Shown: positions 18,201 through 26,411, numbered from the stretch's first letter. The stretch is 64,000 nucleotides of DNA from Gracilimonas mengyeensis (GCF_900182705.1 NZ_FXTP01000011.1:62001-126000); one strand, 5' to 3'. Program-made: numbers and translations. The notes: generated by a model from the sequence alone, not told the origin.

Positions 18201-18502
18201 TGGACCCATTCCCCGGCCTGAATGCTATTCAACCCGCTGATTTCATTCGTCTGCGAGAACTGAGCCTGACTTATAACCTGGCTCCGCAGCTGCTGGATCG
18301 CTTCAACATCCGCAGGTTATCCTTTACCCTTTCGGGCAGAAACCTGGCGCTCTGGACCAAATATTCCGGACCCGACCCTGAGGTAAATGCCATTGGTCGC
18401 AGCGGCGGTACTGATCTGGAAAACAACTACCTGCTGGGTACCGATGCCTGGAATATGCCGCTGCCCCGACGCATCCTCTTCACCGTAAACCTGGGGATTT
18501 AA
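15230..18502 (+). CDS. SusC/RagA family TonB-dependent outer-membrane transporter
   Basis: About 1090 residues. The start chosen is ATG 15230, ahead of a standard signal peptide ending near LSNAQSS; the frame could open at GTG 15179 but that adds a non-signal stretch. Next come a carboxypeptidase-regulatory-like domain (SVSGVITDAATGEPIIGANI), a TonB-box-like LDEVVVTGTG, and the plug (SDVLQGRVAGLTG, then RIRIRGSSSLSQSNEPIVLV). The rest is the 22-strand barrel. SusC-type transporters import oligomers captured by the SusD partner. The neighbouring M14 peptidase points to peptides as substrate. Expression is probably governed by the attenuator upstream. Confidence 0.92.
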   Translation: MNTDTTHSFRRFAWKISVLLFGLFTALQPLSNAQSSVSGVITDAATGEPIIGANIMVEGTNKGAATNIDGEYVIEGLSAGNYTLRVRYIGFKEQTQEIALDENEDLSLDFQLEQGSINLDEVVVTGTGGPVEVRKLGNTIGRVDASELENTPIQSFSDVLQGRVAGLTGLPSSGVTGEGSRIRIRGSSSLSQSNEPIVLVDGIRVDNGGGFGGSVSAGGSASPSRLDDINPSSIDRVEVLKGAAAATLYGTEASNGVIQIFTKNGRANAPQFDFKVTQGAINYPKTIPDNVGFARTQAQADTMSFYYDQDIDPWELVSRNYVHQLYETGITQEYSGSISGGTEGITYYVNTRWMDENGPHSGENIPFPNGTKSLADDQLNRFQTNANISIFPVDNLQIRFKSAYTQTNLETFQTGNNVQGVTSGAMHGKPELVSYDNRSGTSYSATLQERLQQTVEQEVQAFNTSLGLNYRPLETLTLDGTFGISYTSQFSEEVRPFGWNINNYASIETEGSRITSDRSNLNITADVKAIANHQLNERFESTFIGGFQVFQQQNLVRSATGISFPGPGLNVTGAAAEQSVNETYIEETQTGIFLQEQIGFDDHIFVTAGARLDAHSAFGSDFDAVIYPKLSGSYVFSDAPYWEENETISSLRLRAAVGQSGLQPGAFDALTTYASLTSGNGAGIVPQNLGNPDLKPEISTEYELGVDAGFFQERVTLDATYWDRTVRDALVQRNFPASGGFLQPQLDNIGELKGRGVEIGLEFRIVENKTWSADVFTNTAYLWEQVTSLGGAAPIKVGGSYPRYRQYLIEGYAPGSNFGAKLQDVQDGYLPLDQRGLLEALGRDVSGLNYGEAASRELVLDYLSSLTPGTADLETLNSYILLADEDGDDNPLDHYLGKPTPDWTGSFGGSLRYKNFTVSTLFEYSAGNFYVNNLTEGFRNRSAGIGRNTPDAARVDRNYTTGGIDSDNQPQNNGEVRLDAAEEWLDELVALDPFPGLNAIQPADFIRLRELSLTYNLAPQLLDRFNIRRLSFTLSGRNLALWTKYSGPDPEVNAIGRSGGTDLENNYLLGTDAWNMPLPRRILFTVNLGI

Positions 18503-18556
18503 GCCATGCAGATCATACAAACTATTTCTAAATCACTATTTGAACGAAACGACAAC

Positions 18557-19870
18557 ATGAAGTATCCAAACATCATACAAAAACCTGTGATCCGGCTTTT
18601 AGCAGGGTTCTTATTTGTAGCTGCTGTGAGCGGCGGCTGCAACCTGCTGGATGTGAACAATCCAAACAGCCTGGTTGAAGAAGACCTCGAAAATCCGGCG
18701 GCCGCGCCTGCCCTGGCGAACGGCGCCGAGGCTACGCTTACCAACGCACTGGGAGACTTACTGGCTCCCTACTCCACCGTAACCGACGAACTCACATGGA
18801 TTGGAACTCGTGACGGCTGGCTGATACTCAACCAAGGCGGCACCGATGATCCCATCAACGAGTTTGTGGATGGAGCGTACACTTCCATCAGCGAGGCGCG
18901 CTGGACGGCCGATAATGCCATTGAGCGCCTGGAATCTTTCCGGGAAGATGGCACGTTGCCCAGCCGAACGCCGCTGGTACGCAGTTACCTCTATGGCGCG
19001 ATAACCTATCTGGCCGTGACCGATGCCTTTGACAATTTCGTCATCTCAGACCGACAGCAAGCCGGAAATCCTTTGGGTGAAGAAAACCTTCCCCAGCTCA
19101 TCAGTACAGCTATTGATTACCTGGACAGAGGGATAGAACTGGCAGATAATGGTTCTGAGTGGGAAACGCGCCTGCTGGCGGTACGGGCCCGGGCCTATTA
19201 TGCACAAAACCTGTGGGCCAAAGTAAATCCTTCAGTTGATACCGCCTCGCCACTGGTTAGCAGCAGCGATGCCGTAGCCGATGCGCAGGAAGTTATCAAT
19301 CGCGTTGGCCCTGAAAACGACTGGCGCTACGAAATTTCCGTCAGCCCGGAGACGCCCGGCAACAACCTGGCTTTCCAGGTAAATGAACGTCTGGAACTCC
19401 GTATAGGTCCCGCTTTTGCCGATCCTACTTCGGATGGTACTCGTGTGGATAGCGTAATTGTCTTTGATCCCATTGATAACATTCAGGCACCCTTCCTGGT
19501 CAACGAAATCAATTCGTTTGTAGAAGCCGATCAGTACGCCAACCTTCCCATTATCTCAGCCAGAGAATTACAGCTGATTATTGCGGAAGACGCACTGGCC
19601 AACAACAATACTGTGGCTTTTACCGATGCCATCAACAACCTGAGAAACCTGGATAATCTTTCGGATTACACCGGGCAGGTAGATGAGCTGGAACTGCTGA
19701 AGCATTCCCGGAAAGTGAACCTTTTCCTTCAGGGAAGAAGGCTTGCTGATCTCTACCGTTTCCAGGAGCAGTCGCCCGAATGGACGCAATCAAGAGTGAA
19801 CGAAGGGGAGTTTTTCCCGATCACCATTTCGGAAATCAACTCCAACCCCAACGTGAATTTTGGGGATTAA
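18557..19870 (+). CDS. SusD/RagB-like substrate-binding outer-membrane lipoprotein
   Basis: A protein of about 437 residues with a type II signal peptide (FLFVAAVSGGC, Cys near residue 28) and the SusD opening NLLDVNNPNSLVEEDLENPA. It keeps the TPR-like helices and the C-terminal signature ISARELQLIIAEDAL with RKVNLFLQGRRLADLYRF. SusD-like proteins form the lid over SusC and present ligand. The ATG at 18557 is chosen because the signal peptide follows it directly; the frame from 18506 adds 17 unlikely residues. It is shorter than many SusD proteins, as in the RagB-like subgroup. It starts 55 bases after the SusC-like stop. Confidence 0.85.
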   Translation: MKYPNIIQKPVIRLLAGFLFVAAVSGGCNLLDVNNPNSLVEEDLENPAAAPALANGAEATLTNALGDLLAPYSTVTDELTWIGTRDGWLILNQGGTDDPINEFVDGAYTSISEARWTADNAIERLESFREDGTLPSRTPLVRSYLYGAITYLAVTDAFDNFVISDRQQAGNPLGEENLPQLISTAIDYLDRGIELADNGSEWETRLLAVRARAYYAQNLWAKVNPSVDTASPLVSSSDAVADAQEVINRVGPENDWRYEISVSPETPGNNLAFQVNERLELRIGPAFADPTSDGTRVDSVIVFDPIDNIQAPFLVNEINSFVEADQYANLPIISARELQLIIAEDALANNNTVAFTDAINNLRNLDNLSDYTGQVDELELLKHSRKVNLFLQGRRLADLYRFQEQSPEWTQSRVNEGEFFPITISEINSNPNVNFGD

Positions 19871-20189
19871 TCAATGATGAATTTAGGTTTATGTGAGTTT
19901 ACCATAGCCATACCTTAGGTAGATATAAAATCCGTCATTGCGAAGGCTGCCGTGACCGAAGGGAACACAGCCTGTGGCAATCTCCCGGAGAATGCCTCTG
20001 AGCGTTGTCAGGGAGATCGCTTCGTCGGAAGAAATAGTATCTTATTTAAACAAATGGCCTCCTCGCGATGACCAGCCAATTTTTACATCATTCTTATTTC
20101 TGTCCAAGGCGTACCCTGAGCAGAATCACAATATTTACCCTATACTCTCATAGAATTTTTTAAATCACGATATCAAATCAATCAAACCT
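19871..20189. repeat. Intergenic repeat with cattgcgaaggct-type blocks
   Basis: This 319-base gap between the SusD-like and M14 genes holds CATTGCGAAGGCTGCCGT near 19937 and GCCTCCTCGCGATGACC near 20059, matching 12260-12335. No terminator or ORF is evident, so the M14 gene may still be co-transcribed or have its own promoter here. Confidence 0.45.
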
Positions 20190-22793
20190 ATGAACTTTAG
20201 CAAGACCATTAAAAAAGCTTATTGGGTACTGGCGGCCGCACTTTTTGTGCTGGCCAGCTCATCCCAAGCCGTTGCTCAAAACGATTATTATTTCCCGGAA
20301 GGATCGGAATTTGACGAATCCATCCCCACCCCGGAAGAATTTCTGGGCTACGAAATCGGAACCCATTATACCCGTCACGATCGCATTGTCGATTACTTTG
20401 AGGAGTTAGCCCGTATTTCTGATAAAGCGTCCTTACAGGTAATTGGACAAACCGTGCAAAAACGTCCACAGGTGGTGCTGACGATCACCGATCCCGCCAA
20501 TCATCAAAACCTGGAGGAAATCCGCGAAAATCACCTTACGCTGATTGATCCGGATGCAGACCTTCTGGATATCGAAGAAGCCAAATCGGTGGTGGCACTA
20601 AACTACAGCGTGCACGGCGATGAAAGCTCCAGTGGCGAGGCGGCGCTGCTTACAGCCTATTATTTCGTTGCCAACCAAAGTGCGGAAACACAGAATTTGC
20701 TGGAAGAGTCCATCATTCATATTGACCCGGCTCAAAACCCCGATGGACGCGACCGTGCCGCCCACTGGCATAACAGCTACAAGTCCTTCCCTCCCGTGTC
20801 CGATCCCAACGACATCGAGCACAACCAGGGCTGGCCCCGCGGACGTACCAACCATTTTCTGCACGACCTGAACCGTGACTGGTTTGCCGTCACCCAGCAG
20901 GAAAGCGCCAACCGTGTGGCCTTTTACCAGAAATGGTATCCCAACATCCAGATTGATTTCCACGAGATGGGGACCAACAGCACCTATTATTTAGAGCCCA
21001 CGCAACCCGAACGCACCTGGAACCCCATCGTTCCGGAATACCATTACGAAGTGCTGAACCCGCTACTGGCTGAATATCACACCGATGCGCTGAACGAATT
21101 GGGCGCCCTCTACTGGACCAAAGAAGTATTCGACAACATCTCCCCCATTTACGGCTCCACCTATCCTGATATCCTCGGCGGCGTGGGCGTAACTTTTGAA
21201 GTAGGAAGCTCCCGCGGACTGGTGCAAGAAAGCGTGGCCGGTGATGTCACTTTTGAAAACACTATCCGCCGTCATCTCCGCACAGGTATTGCTACCGTTC
21301 GGGCCGGCGTAGGCGAAAAGAAAACCCTGCTGGAATATCAGAAAGATTTCTACGAGACTGCTCTGGAAGAAGCGGAAGACCAGCCGGTACGTGCCTATGT
21401 TTTTGGGGATGAAGCTGACAAAACCCTCACCAATAAATTCCTGGATCTGCTGCTGAAGCACAAACTGGAAGTGTACAAACTTGAGGAAGAACGCACCGTG
21501 GATGGCAAAACCTTCAGTCCGGAAGCCGGCTACATCCTGCCCACCAGCCAGGCCAACTACCGCCTGATTCACGACATCTTTGAAACCTACACCGAATATG
21601 CCGACAGCGTGTTTTATGACATCACGGCCTGGTCGCTGGTGCAGGGATATGGCATCAAGTACGGAGAAATTACTTCCGGCGGCTACAATCGCGACTGGGG
21701 CACACCGGTTGAATCGGTGCCCGAGCAAGAAGGCAAAGTAGTGGGCGGCCAAGCCGATTATGCCTACCTGCTTTCCTGGAGTGATTACAATGCCTCCGCT
21801 GCCCTCTACCACCTGCTGGATGAAGGCGTACGAGCACGCGTGGCCCATCAGCCCTTCACTTCGCCTACCAGCGGCGGTGACGTTGATTTTGGCTACGGCT
21901 CAGTCATTATCTCCGTGGCAGAACAGGACAACCACAGCCCGGATGAATTGTATGAAGTGATTGAAGCCACGGCCGAGGAATTTAGCCTGACCTTTCATAC
22001 CACCTCCACCGGCTACAACACCGGCGGTATCGATCTTGGAAGTGGCAACGCACAAGTGGTTGATAAGCCAGAAGCGGCTGTGGTATTCGGCTATGGCGTA
22101 AGCGCCTATGATGCCGGCGAAGCCTGGTTCCTGCTAAACAAGCACTTAGGCATCGACATCACCAAAATTAACAGTGTTGATTTCGGCGATGTGAATCTCT
22201 CCCGCTACAACACCCTGCTGCTGGTAGATGGGGATTACGAGTATTTTGACCAGGAAATCATTGATAAAATTAAAACCTGGGTGAATGACGGCGGAACCCT
22301 GATTACTTCAGCCGGAGCTTCCGTTTGGGCCGTACGAAACGAGATCGTTTCCGAAAACTTCCTTGATAGCGGCGAAGATACTTCTGCAGCTGAAGAAGAT
22401 GAGACCGTCCGTTACAACTATGAAGAACGCCGCGACCGCTGGCTGGCCGGACGTATTCCCGGCGTGATTTTGGAAGCGGATATCGATCCAAGTCACCCCA
22501 TCGCCTTTGGCACGGAAGACCGCAGCCAGTTATTCCTGAAAGAAAACGGACACTTCCTGTATCCTTCCTCCGATCCGTATGGCACCGTTGCGTATTATGG
22601 GGATGATCCTCACCGCGGTGGTTTCCTGAATGAAGCCAACAAAGAAAAGGTAAAGAATAAAGCCTCCATCTTGGTCTCCGGTGAAGGAAGCGGAAATGTG
22701 ATTCTGTTTTCCGAAAATCCCACCTTCCGCAGCTACTGGCACACCTCCAGCCGATTGCTCTTGAATGCCTTACTTTTTGGCAATAACTTATAA
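20190..22793 (+). CDS. Secreted M14-family zinc metallocarboxypeptidase with C-terminal GATase1-like domain
   Basis: An 867-residue secreted enzyme with signal peptide (ASSSQAVAQ) and an M14 catalytic domain. Zinc ligands are H132 and E135 in HGDESS and H248 in DFHEMG. The catalytic Glu is E327 in TFEVGSSRG, and the substrate-binding Arg is in NPDGRDR or LNRDW. After about residue 600 comes a separate domain (VVFGYGVSAYDAG, NTLLLVDGDYEYF, WVNDGGTLITS) that looks like a class I amidotransferase-like fold without an obvious nucleophile Cys. It would trim C-terminal residues from peptides outside the cell or in the periplasm, feeding the SusC/D pair. Confidence 0.9.
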   Translation: MNFSKTIKKAYWVLAAALFVLASSSQAVAQNDYYFPEGSEFDESIPTPEEFLGYEIGTHYTRHDRIVDYFEELARISDKASLQVIGQTVQKRPQVVLTITDPANHQNLEEIRENHLTLIDPDADLLDIEEAKSVVALNYSVHGDESSSGEAALLTAYYFVANQSAETQNLLEESIIHIDPAQNPDGRDRAAHWHNSYKSFPPVSDPNDIEHNQGWPRGRTNHFLHDLNRDWFAVTQQESANRVAFYQKWYPNIQIDFHEMGTNSTYYLEPTQPERTWNPIVPEYHYEVLNPLLAEYHTDALNELGALYWTKEVFDNISPIYGSTYPDILGGVGVTFEVGSSRGLVQESVAGDVTFENTIRRHLRTGIATVRAGVGEKKTLLEYQKDFYETALEEAEDQPVRAYVFGDEADKTLTNKFLDLLLKHKLEVYKLEEERTVDGKTFSPEAGYILPTSQANYRLIHDIFETYTEYADSVFYDITAWSLVQGYGIKYGEITSGGYNRDWGTPVESVPEQEGKVVGGQADYAYLLSWSDYNASAALYHLLDEGVRARVAHQPFTSPTSGGDVDFGYGSVIISVAEQDNHSPDELYEVIEATAEEFSLTFHTTSTGYNTGGIDLGSGNAQVVDKPEAAVVFGYGVSAYDAGEAWFLLNKHLGIDITKINSVDFGDVNLSRYNTLLLVDGDYEYFDQEIIDKIKTWVNDGGTLITSAGASVWAVRNEIVSENFLDSGEDTSAAEEDETVRYNYEERRDRWLAGRIPGVILEADIDPSHPIAFGTEDRSQLFLKENGHFLYPSSDPYGTVAYYGDDPHRGGFLNEANKEKVKNKASILVSGEGSGNVILFSENPTFRSYWHTSSRLLLNALLFGNNL

Positions 22794-22818
22794 GAGCCGA
22801 ATCATTTTTGTTCGAGAG

Positions 22819-22853
22819 GCCGGATTGCTTGAAAAAGCTTTCCGGCTTTTTTT
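22819..22853 (+). terminator. Rho-independent terminator of the peptide-acquisition locus
   Basis: A stem of GCCGGATTGCTT (22819-22830) with AAGCTTTCCGGC (22835-22846), 10 of 12 paired, is followed by TTTTTTT. It lies 26 bases after the M14 stop. Confidence 0.85.
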
Positions 22854-22869
22854 ATGCACCTGCACCACG

Positions 22870-22980
22870 TACCATTTACCACGGCTCGCTGAGCCGTGAA
22901 ATGGCCGATTAAGAATTGATGGCAACAACGGAATTGAACGCGGATGACGCAGATTTGGCGGATCTTCACGGGTTATGTTT
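22870..22980. repeat. Dispersed repeat: CACGGCTCGCTGAGCCGTG hairpin plus GAACGCGGATGACGCAGAT block
   Basis: A hairpin around CACGGCTCGCTGAGCCGTG (22879-22897) precedes AATTGAACGCGGATGACGCAGAT (22931-22953). The same pair recurs at 23900-23918 and 23966-23988. Further degenerate copies of the second block lie at 24247, 31060, 34815 and, inverted, about 35250-35285. Confidence 0.6.
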
Positions 22981-23002
22981 TAGATTTTTCTCTTGCCAAC
23001 CC

Positions 23003-23092
23003 CCGTAGGTCGGGCAGATTTGCCCGACCACTGGTGGAATAACATCTGTTGCTTCCGTTCAACATGGACGGATAAATCTATCCGTCCTACGC
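23003..23092. repeat. MITE-like element, copy 1
   Basis: About 90 bases open with CGTAGGTCGGGCAGATTT (a palindrome to CCCGACC) and close with GGACGGATAAATCTATCC followed by GTCCTACG. The outer CGTAGG and CCTACG are inverted repeats. A near copy is at 51294-51380. It has no coding capacity. Confidence 0.7.
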
Positions 23093-23304
23093 TTAACTGT
23101 GATGGATTTGATGGTTGGGATAGGCTGTGATGTTTTCTCCAGATCACTACCCATTCAATCAATCACAATACATCAGTTTTATCAAAACCATCACAATTCA
23201 GAAGAAGTATTACATCCCCCCATACTATTTCACTTATAATATTATTTTCCTTTTTATCAGTTTATTATCATACTAAAGAAGTATTCAAACTAATAGAGAA
23301 AGCT

Positions 23305-23532
23305 ATGATTGACGAAAACATTAAAAAGAAAGCACTTAAACTTTCGCTTAAGGAACGTGCCGAACTTGCCCACATGTTGATCGATAGTCTGCATCCAGAG
23401 AGTGAGTTTGAATCTGAGGAGGCTTGGTCAGAAGAACTTAAGAGACGCATTGACCGGTACGAACAAGGTAAAAGTGCTGCTAAGCCTTGGAGTGAAGTGA
23501 GAAAAAAGGCCCATGCTCTTATAGACCGATGA
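23305..23532 (+). CDS. Addiction-module antitoxin (Unstab_antitox family)
   Basis: A 75-residue acidic helical protein typical of the TIGR02574/Unstab_antitox group. It has the LSLKERAELAHMLIDSL motif at residues 12-28 and the EEAWSEELKRRIDRYEQGK segment after it. These antitoxins bind and neutralise a RelE/ParE-fold toxin encoded directly downstream. Here the antitoxin stop and the next start overlap in ATGA (23529-23532), the usual coupling. It sits in a repeat-rich accessory region. Confidence 0.88.
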   Translation: MIDENIKKKALKLSLKERAELAHMLIDSLHPESEFESEEAWSEELKRRIDRYEQGKSAAKPWSEVRKKAHALIDR

Positions 23533-23837
23533 GCAACTTGGCCTTTGAACTTGACGATGCGGCAGAGGCCGAATTTTATGATATCATTGAATACTACAAA
23601 CAATTTGACAAGGAACTTTCCCTTGATTTTGTTAAAGAGTTTGATGATGCCGTACAACGACTTATGAAATTCCCCAAAGCAGGTCATCCCTACCTGCATC
23701 AGACCCAGCGTATTTTTCTGAATCGGTTCCCCTATGCGATAGTGTACAAGCTTTACCGGGATGAACTAATTGTAGTTTTTGCCATCATGCATATGAGACG
23801 AAAGCCAGATTATTGGGAAAAACGCCTTAACCCATAA
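23529..23837 (+). CDS. RelE/ParE-family toxin
   Basis: A 102-residue toxin. It has the helical N-terminus FELDDAAEAEFYDIIEYY, then the ParE/RelE beta-sheet core: FPYAIVYKLYRDELIVVFAIMHMRRKPDYW, with the conserved RFPYAIVY and final H-x-R-R-K-P-x-Y-W signature. The group includes ribosome-dependent mRNA nucleases and gyrase poisons; the closing motif is common in the ParE-like set paired with Unstab_antitox. It overlaps the antitoxin by four bases and forms a complete type II toxin-antitoxin module. Confidence 0.88.
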   Translation: MSNLAFELDDAAEAEFYDIIEYYKQFDKELSLDFVKEFDDAVQRLMKFPKAGHPYLHQTQRIFLNRFPYAIVYKLYRDELIVVFAIMHMRRKPDYWEKRLNP

Positions 23838-24979
23838 TTCCATTAATGGAGAAGTAGGTACAAACTCTTCCCCAATTTCCATTTTGCCCCATACCACGTA
23901 CCACGGCTCGCTGAGCCGTGAGATGTTTGATAAAGTCCATTTCTCTAATTGATGGTAGCAATAGAATTGAACGCGGATGACGCAGATTCAGTGGATTTTC
24001 ACGGGTTTGGTATTTATACTCTTCTCCGATTTCCCCATCCTCCCCGTCATCCAGAGCCTACCGGCGATGGACCTTGCATTTTGCGAAGCTGCTTTAGCCA
24101 ATTTCCTAAACAAGATTGCCAGTGCTTCCAGCACTTTACCCTAAGGATAGTTGGTAATCATTTTGTAGCTAAGGTTCTTCACTTTCGTTCTGAATGAATT
24201 TTGATAACTAAAATCCATTTCCAGATCTATTCTGTTAATGGGAACAATGAAATTACACGCGGATAACACGGATTGGGCGGATCAATGAGTTATTCATCTT
24301 ACTCTCACCATCCACCCCGTCATCCAGAGCCTACCGGCGATGGACCTCGCATTTTGCGGAGCTTCATTAGCCAATTTCCTCAATAACATTGCCAGTACTT
24401 CCAGCACTTTACCCTAAGGATAGTTGGTAATCATTTTGTGGATAAGGTTCTTCGCCCCGAGTAAGTCGGGGCTCTGAATGACCGGCCTTGAGTTTAGATT
24501 ATACCTCAAACTCGTTCCCAAGCTCCAGCTTGGGAATGCATACGGGGAAGCTACTGCTTCCACTTCCAACTGTGATGGTTGGGATAGGTTGTGATGTCTT
24601 CTCTCCTGATCACTGCCCATCCAAACAATCACAGTACATCACCTATATCACATATCACAACCATCACAGTTCCGTCCTTTTTTGATTTAGCGAAACAGCA
24701 CCTGTAACTCCAAAAAGAAATGAGGGTTTAGCCGTAGTTACTCTTGACTAATTCGAGAATGCTGTTATCTTGTTTGCGTTCGGGGACGTAGTTCCTTTTC
24801 AAAGAAATTAAATGTTATGCGAAGAGCTTAGGCGAACGACGGTTCGGATAACCTCGCAATAATCACACTATGCAAATACCAAGACCTAAGAAAGCAGGTG
24901 TACACCGTTTTCACTAGTTCTCCCTAATAATATCTTCGTTCGGATAATTTATTTTATGTTTTATGTGTAGGAAAAGCCC
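23838..24979. repeat. Repeat-filled intergenic region
   Basis: No credible gene in 1.1 kb. It holds a second CACGGCTCGCTGAGCCGTG/GAACGCGGAT pair (23900-23990) and two copies of a block of about 170 bases (24030-24196 and 24312-24480). That block starts CCGTCATCCAGAGCC and contains AGCCAATTTCCT, TTCCAGCACTTTACCC and GGATAGTTGGTAATCATTTT. A REP-type double hairpin lies at 24511-24562. From 24690 to 24979 the sequence is unique and featureless to the eye. Confidence 0.6.
24511..24562 (+). repeat. REP-type double-hairpin element
   Basis: It reads CTCGTTCCCAAGCTCCAGC with its palindromic partner, the linker GAATGCA, then GGGGAAGCTACTGCTTCC. It matches the elements flanking the RAYT gene at 40252-40785 in architecture and linker. 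Confidence 0.7.
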
Positions 24980-25507
24980 ATGAGTATTGTAATTTGTGTT
25001 GTTAAGCAAAACAGGGAGTTCTATTTAGCCTCTGATCTTCGGGCAATTCGAAATGGTATTGCAGAAGACAATTATCAAAAAGTCTATGAAATAAGGGAAA
25101 AGGTATACTTTGGAATGACTGGTATTGCCGAAGAAGGACATGAAATTTTAGCTGATTTACAGTCCAACTCTAGTAAAACAGTTTCAGAGCTAATTGAATA
25201 TGGCAATTCTATTTTCCAACCATCTCTAAAAATGTTGACTATAATGTTATCAGGATCAGATGAAAATAGTGATTATTTTATTTGGCAGAAAAATCATCAT
25301 GGTCAAATTACTAATGCAACAATTAATGATTCTTCAATAGCATTTTCGATAAGTACAAATCATAATATTACTGCCTTCAACAATCAATTAAGGTCTCTTA
25401 TTTCATCTGGAGTCGGCATTGAGCAAGCAATAGAACTAACTATAGATTTTGCTTCAAAAATGGACAATACGATTTCACCAACTTTTAAACTAATCAAACA
25501 TACATAA
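24980..25507 (+). CDS. Putative Ntn-hydrolase (proteasome/HslV-like fold) protein, AT-rich
   Basis: A 175-residue protein whose first 60 residues follow the proteasome-beta/HslV pattern: MSIVICVVKQNREFYLASD (strand, turn, strand), a QKVYEIREKVYFG strand pair and a small-residue turn at MTGIAEEGHE. In the fold the residue after the initiator Met becomes the N-terminal nucleophile, here Ser2. The assignment rests on pattern only. The coding sequence is clearly more AT-rich than its neighbours, suggesting recent acquisition. A small membrane protein follows 51 bases downstream and could be functionally linked. Confidence 0.45.
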   Translation: MSIVICVVKQNREFYLASDLRAIRNGIAEDNYQKVYEIREKVYFGMTGIAEEGHEILADLQSNSSKTVSELIEYGNSIFQPSLKMLTIMLSGSDENSDYFIWQKNHHGQITNATINDSSIAFSISTNHNITAFNNQLRSLISSGVGIEQAIELTIDFASKMDNTISPTFKLIKHT

Positions 25508-25558
25508 CAAGCTTTTCATGCGAACTCAAACGCACTTACAGTCTGTACAAAAGAATAG

Positions 25559-25762
25559 ATGAATCAATTTTTAACCATATTTTTAGGGATCTTTTTGATA
25601 TCGATATCCGCTATTCTTTTATACTGGTTTTATATACTTAAGAGAGAAGGATTTGACAAAAATAGCCCCAGATATTTAAAAGCAGTAGTCACTTCCAGTT
25701 TAGGCTTTGCTGCACTTATTTTTGGCATCACCATTATCATACTGTTTCTGACCCAAAACTAA
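25559..25762 (+). CDS. Small two-helix membrane protein
   Basis: A 67-residue protein with two hydrophobic helices (about residues 4-26 and 43-63) joined by a charged loop (LKREGFDKNSPRYLK). It is AT-rich like the gene before it. No family recognised. It may form a small accessory pair with the Ntn-hydrolase-like gene. Confidence 0.5.
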   Translation: MNQFLTIFLGIFLISISAILLYWFYILKREGFDKNSPRYLKAVVTSSLGFAALIFGITIIILFLTQN

Positions 25763-25897
25763 TCTCTCCATTGAAGGATCGCTCCCAACCCCACTTTTCC
25801 ATTTAATTAATGTCAGACTCTGAATCCAGCTAAATATAAAATTATCAGAATTACACGTTTTTCAATAGATTTAAGAAAGCAATTAACCTTCAGAAGC

Positions 25898-26131
25898 ATG
25901 ATAACAGATTTTAAAGAGATTCAGGATTCGGCCCTCGAGTTGGATGAAAAACATCGTGCAGAGTTAGCCAAAAAACTTATCAATAGTCTTGAAAAATCTA
26001 TGGATGAGGATATCGAACAAGCCTGGATTGATGAGATCAAACGAAGAAAAGCTGAAATCAAATCAGGAAAAGTAGCCTCGGTTTCCGGACAAGAAGTTCA
26101 TAAAGCTGCACGTGAACTTCTTAAAAAATAA
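25898..26131 (+). CDS. Orphan addiction-module antitoxin (Unstab_antitox family)
   Basis: A 77-residue homologue of the antitoxin at 23305-23532. It shares the helical AxxLxxxxRAELAKKLINSL segment and the EQAWIDEIKRRKAEIKSGK block, ending in EVHKAARELLKK. No toxin frame follows; the next 280 bases are repeat sequence. It may be a solitary remnant of a broken toxin-antitoxin pair or may act in trans on a distant toxin. Confidence 0.75.
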   Translation: MITDFKEIQDSALELDEKHRAELAKKLINSLEKSMDEDIEQAWIDEIKRRKAEIKSGKVASVSGQEVHKAARELLKK

Positions 26132-26137
26132 ATTCCT

Positions 26138-26245
26138 CAATAGCCAATTTCCTATACAACGTACTTAGTAGTTCCTTCACTTTTCCCGTAGATAGTTGGT
26201 AATCATTTTCTGGCTAAGGTTCTTCGCTTTCGCTCTGAATGACCC
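26138..26245. repeat. Third copy of the 24.0-24.5 kb dispersed block
   Basis: AGCCAATTTCCT, then GATAGTTGGTAATCATTTT, then AAGGTTCTTCGCTTTCGC and CTGAATGACC repeat the block order seen at 24098-24196 and 24368-24483, but with more divergence in the first half. Confidence 0.6.
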
Positions 26246-26411
26246 TTGGTTGCGCATTTTGATTTTCCTACTCCTTCCTAACTACCCAGTTGGGAAGGCC
26301 GCACGCTCCCCCGGTCCCAGTAAAACATCCCACCCAAACAACTTTCCCCTTTAATCATTGCCGGGCTTTCGTTAATATCGGTTTCCTTTTCAACCTTACC
26401 CCAAACCACCT

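Noticed and set aside
21063-21848. 261-codon minus-strand frame within the M14 gene
   Set aside because: Shadow of the carboxypeptidase coding sequence; low-complexity Gly/Phe/His composition.
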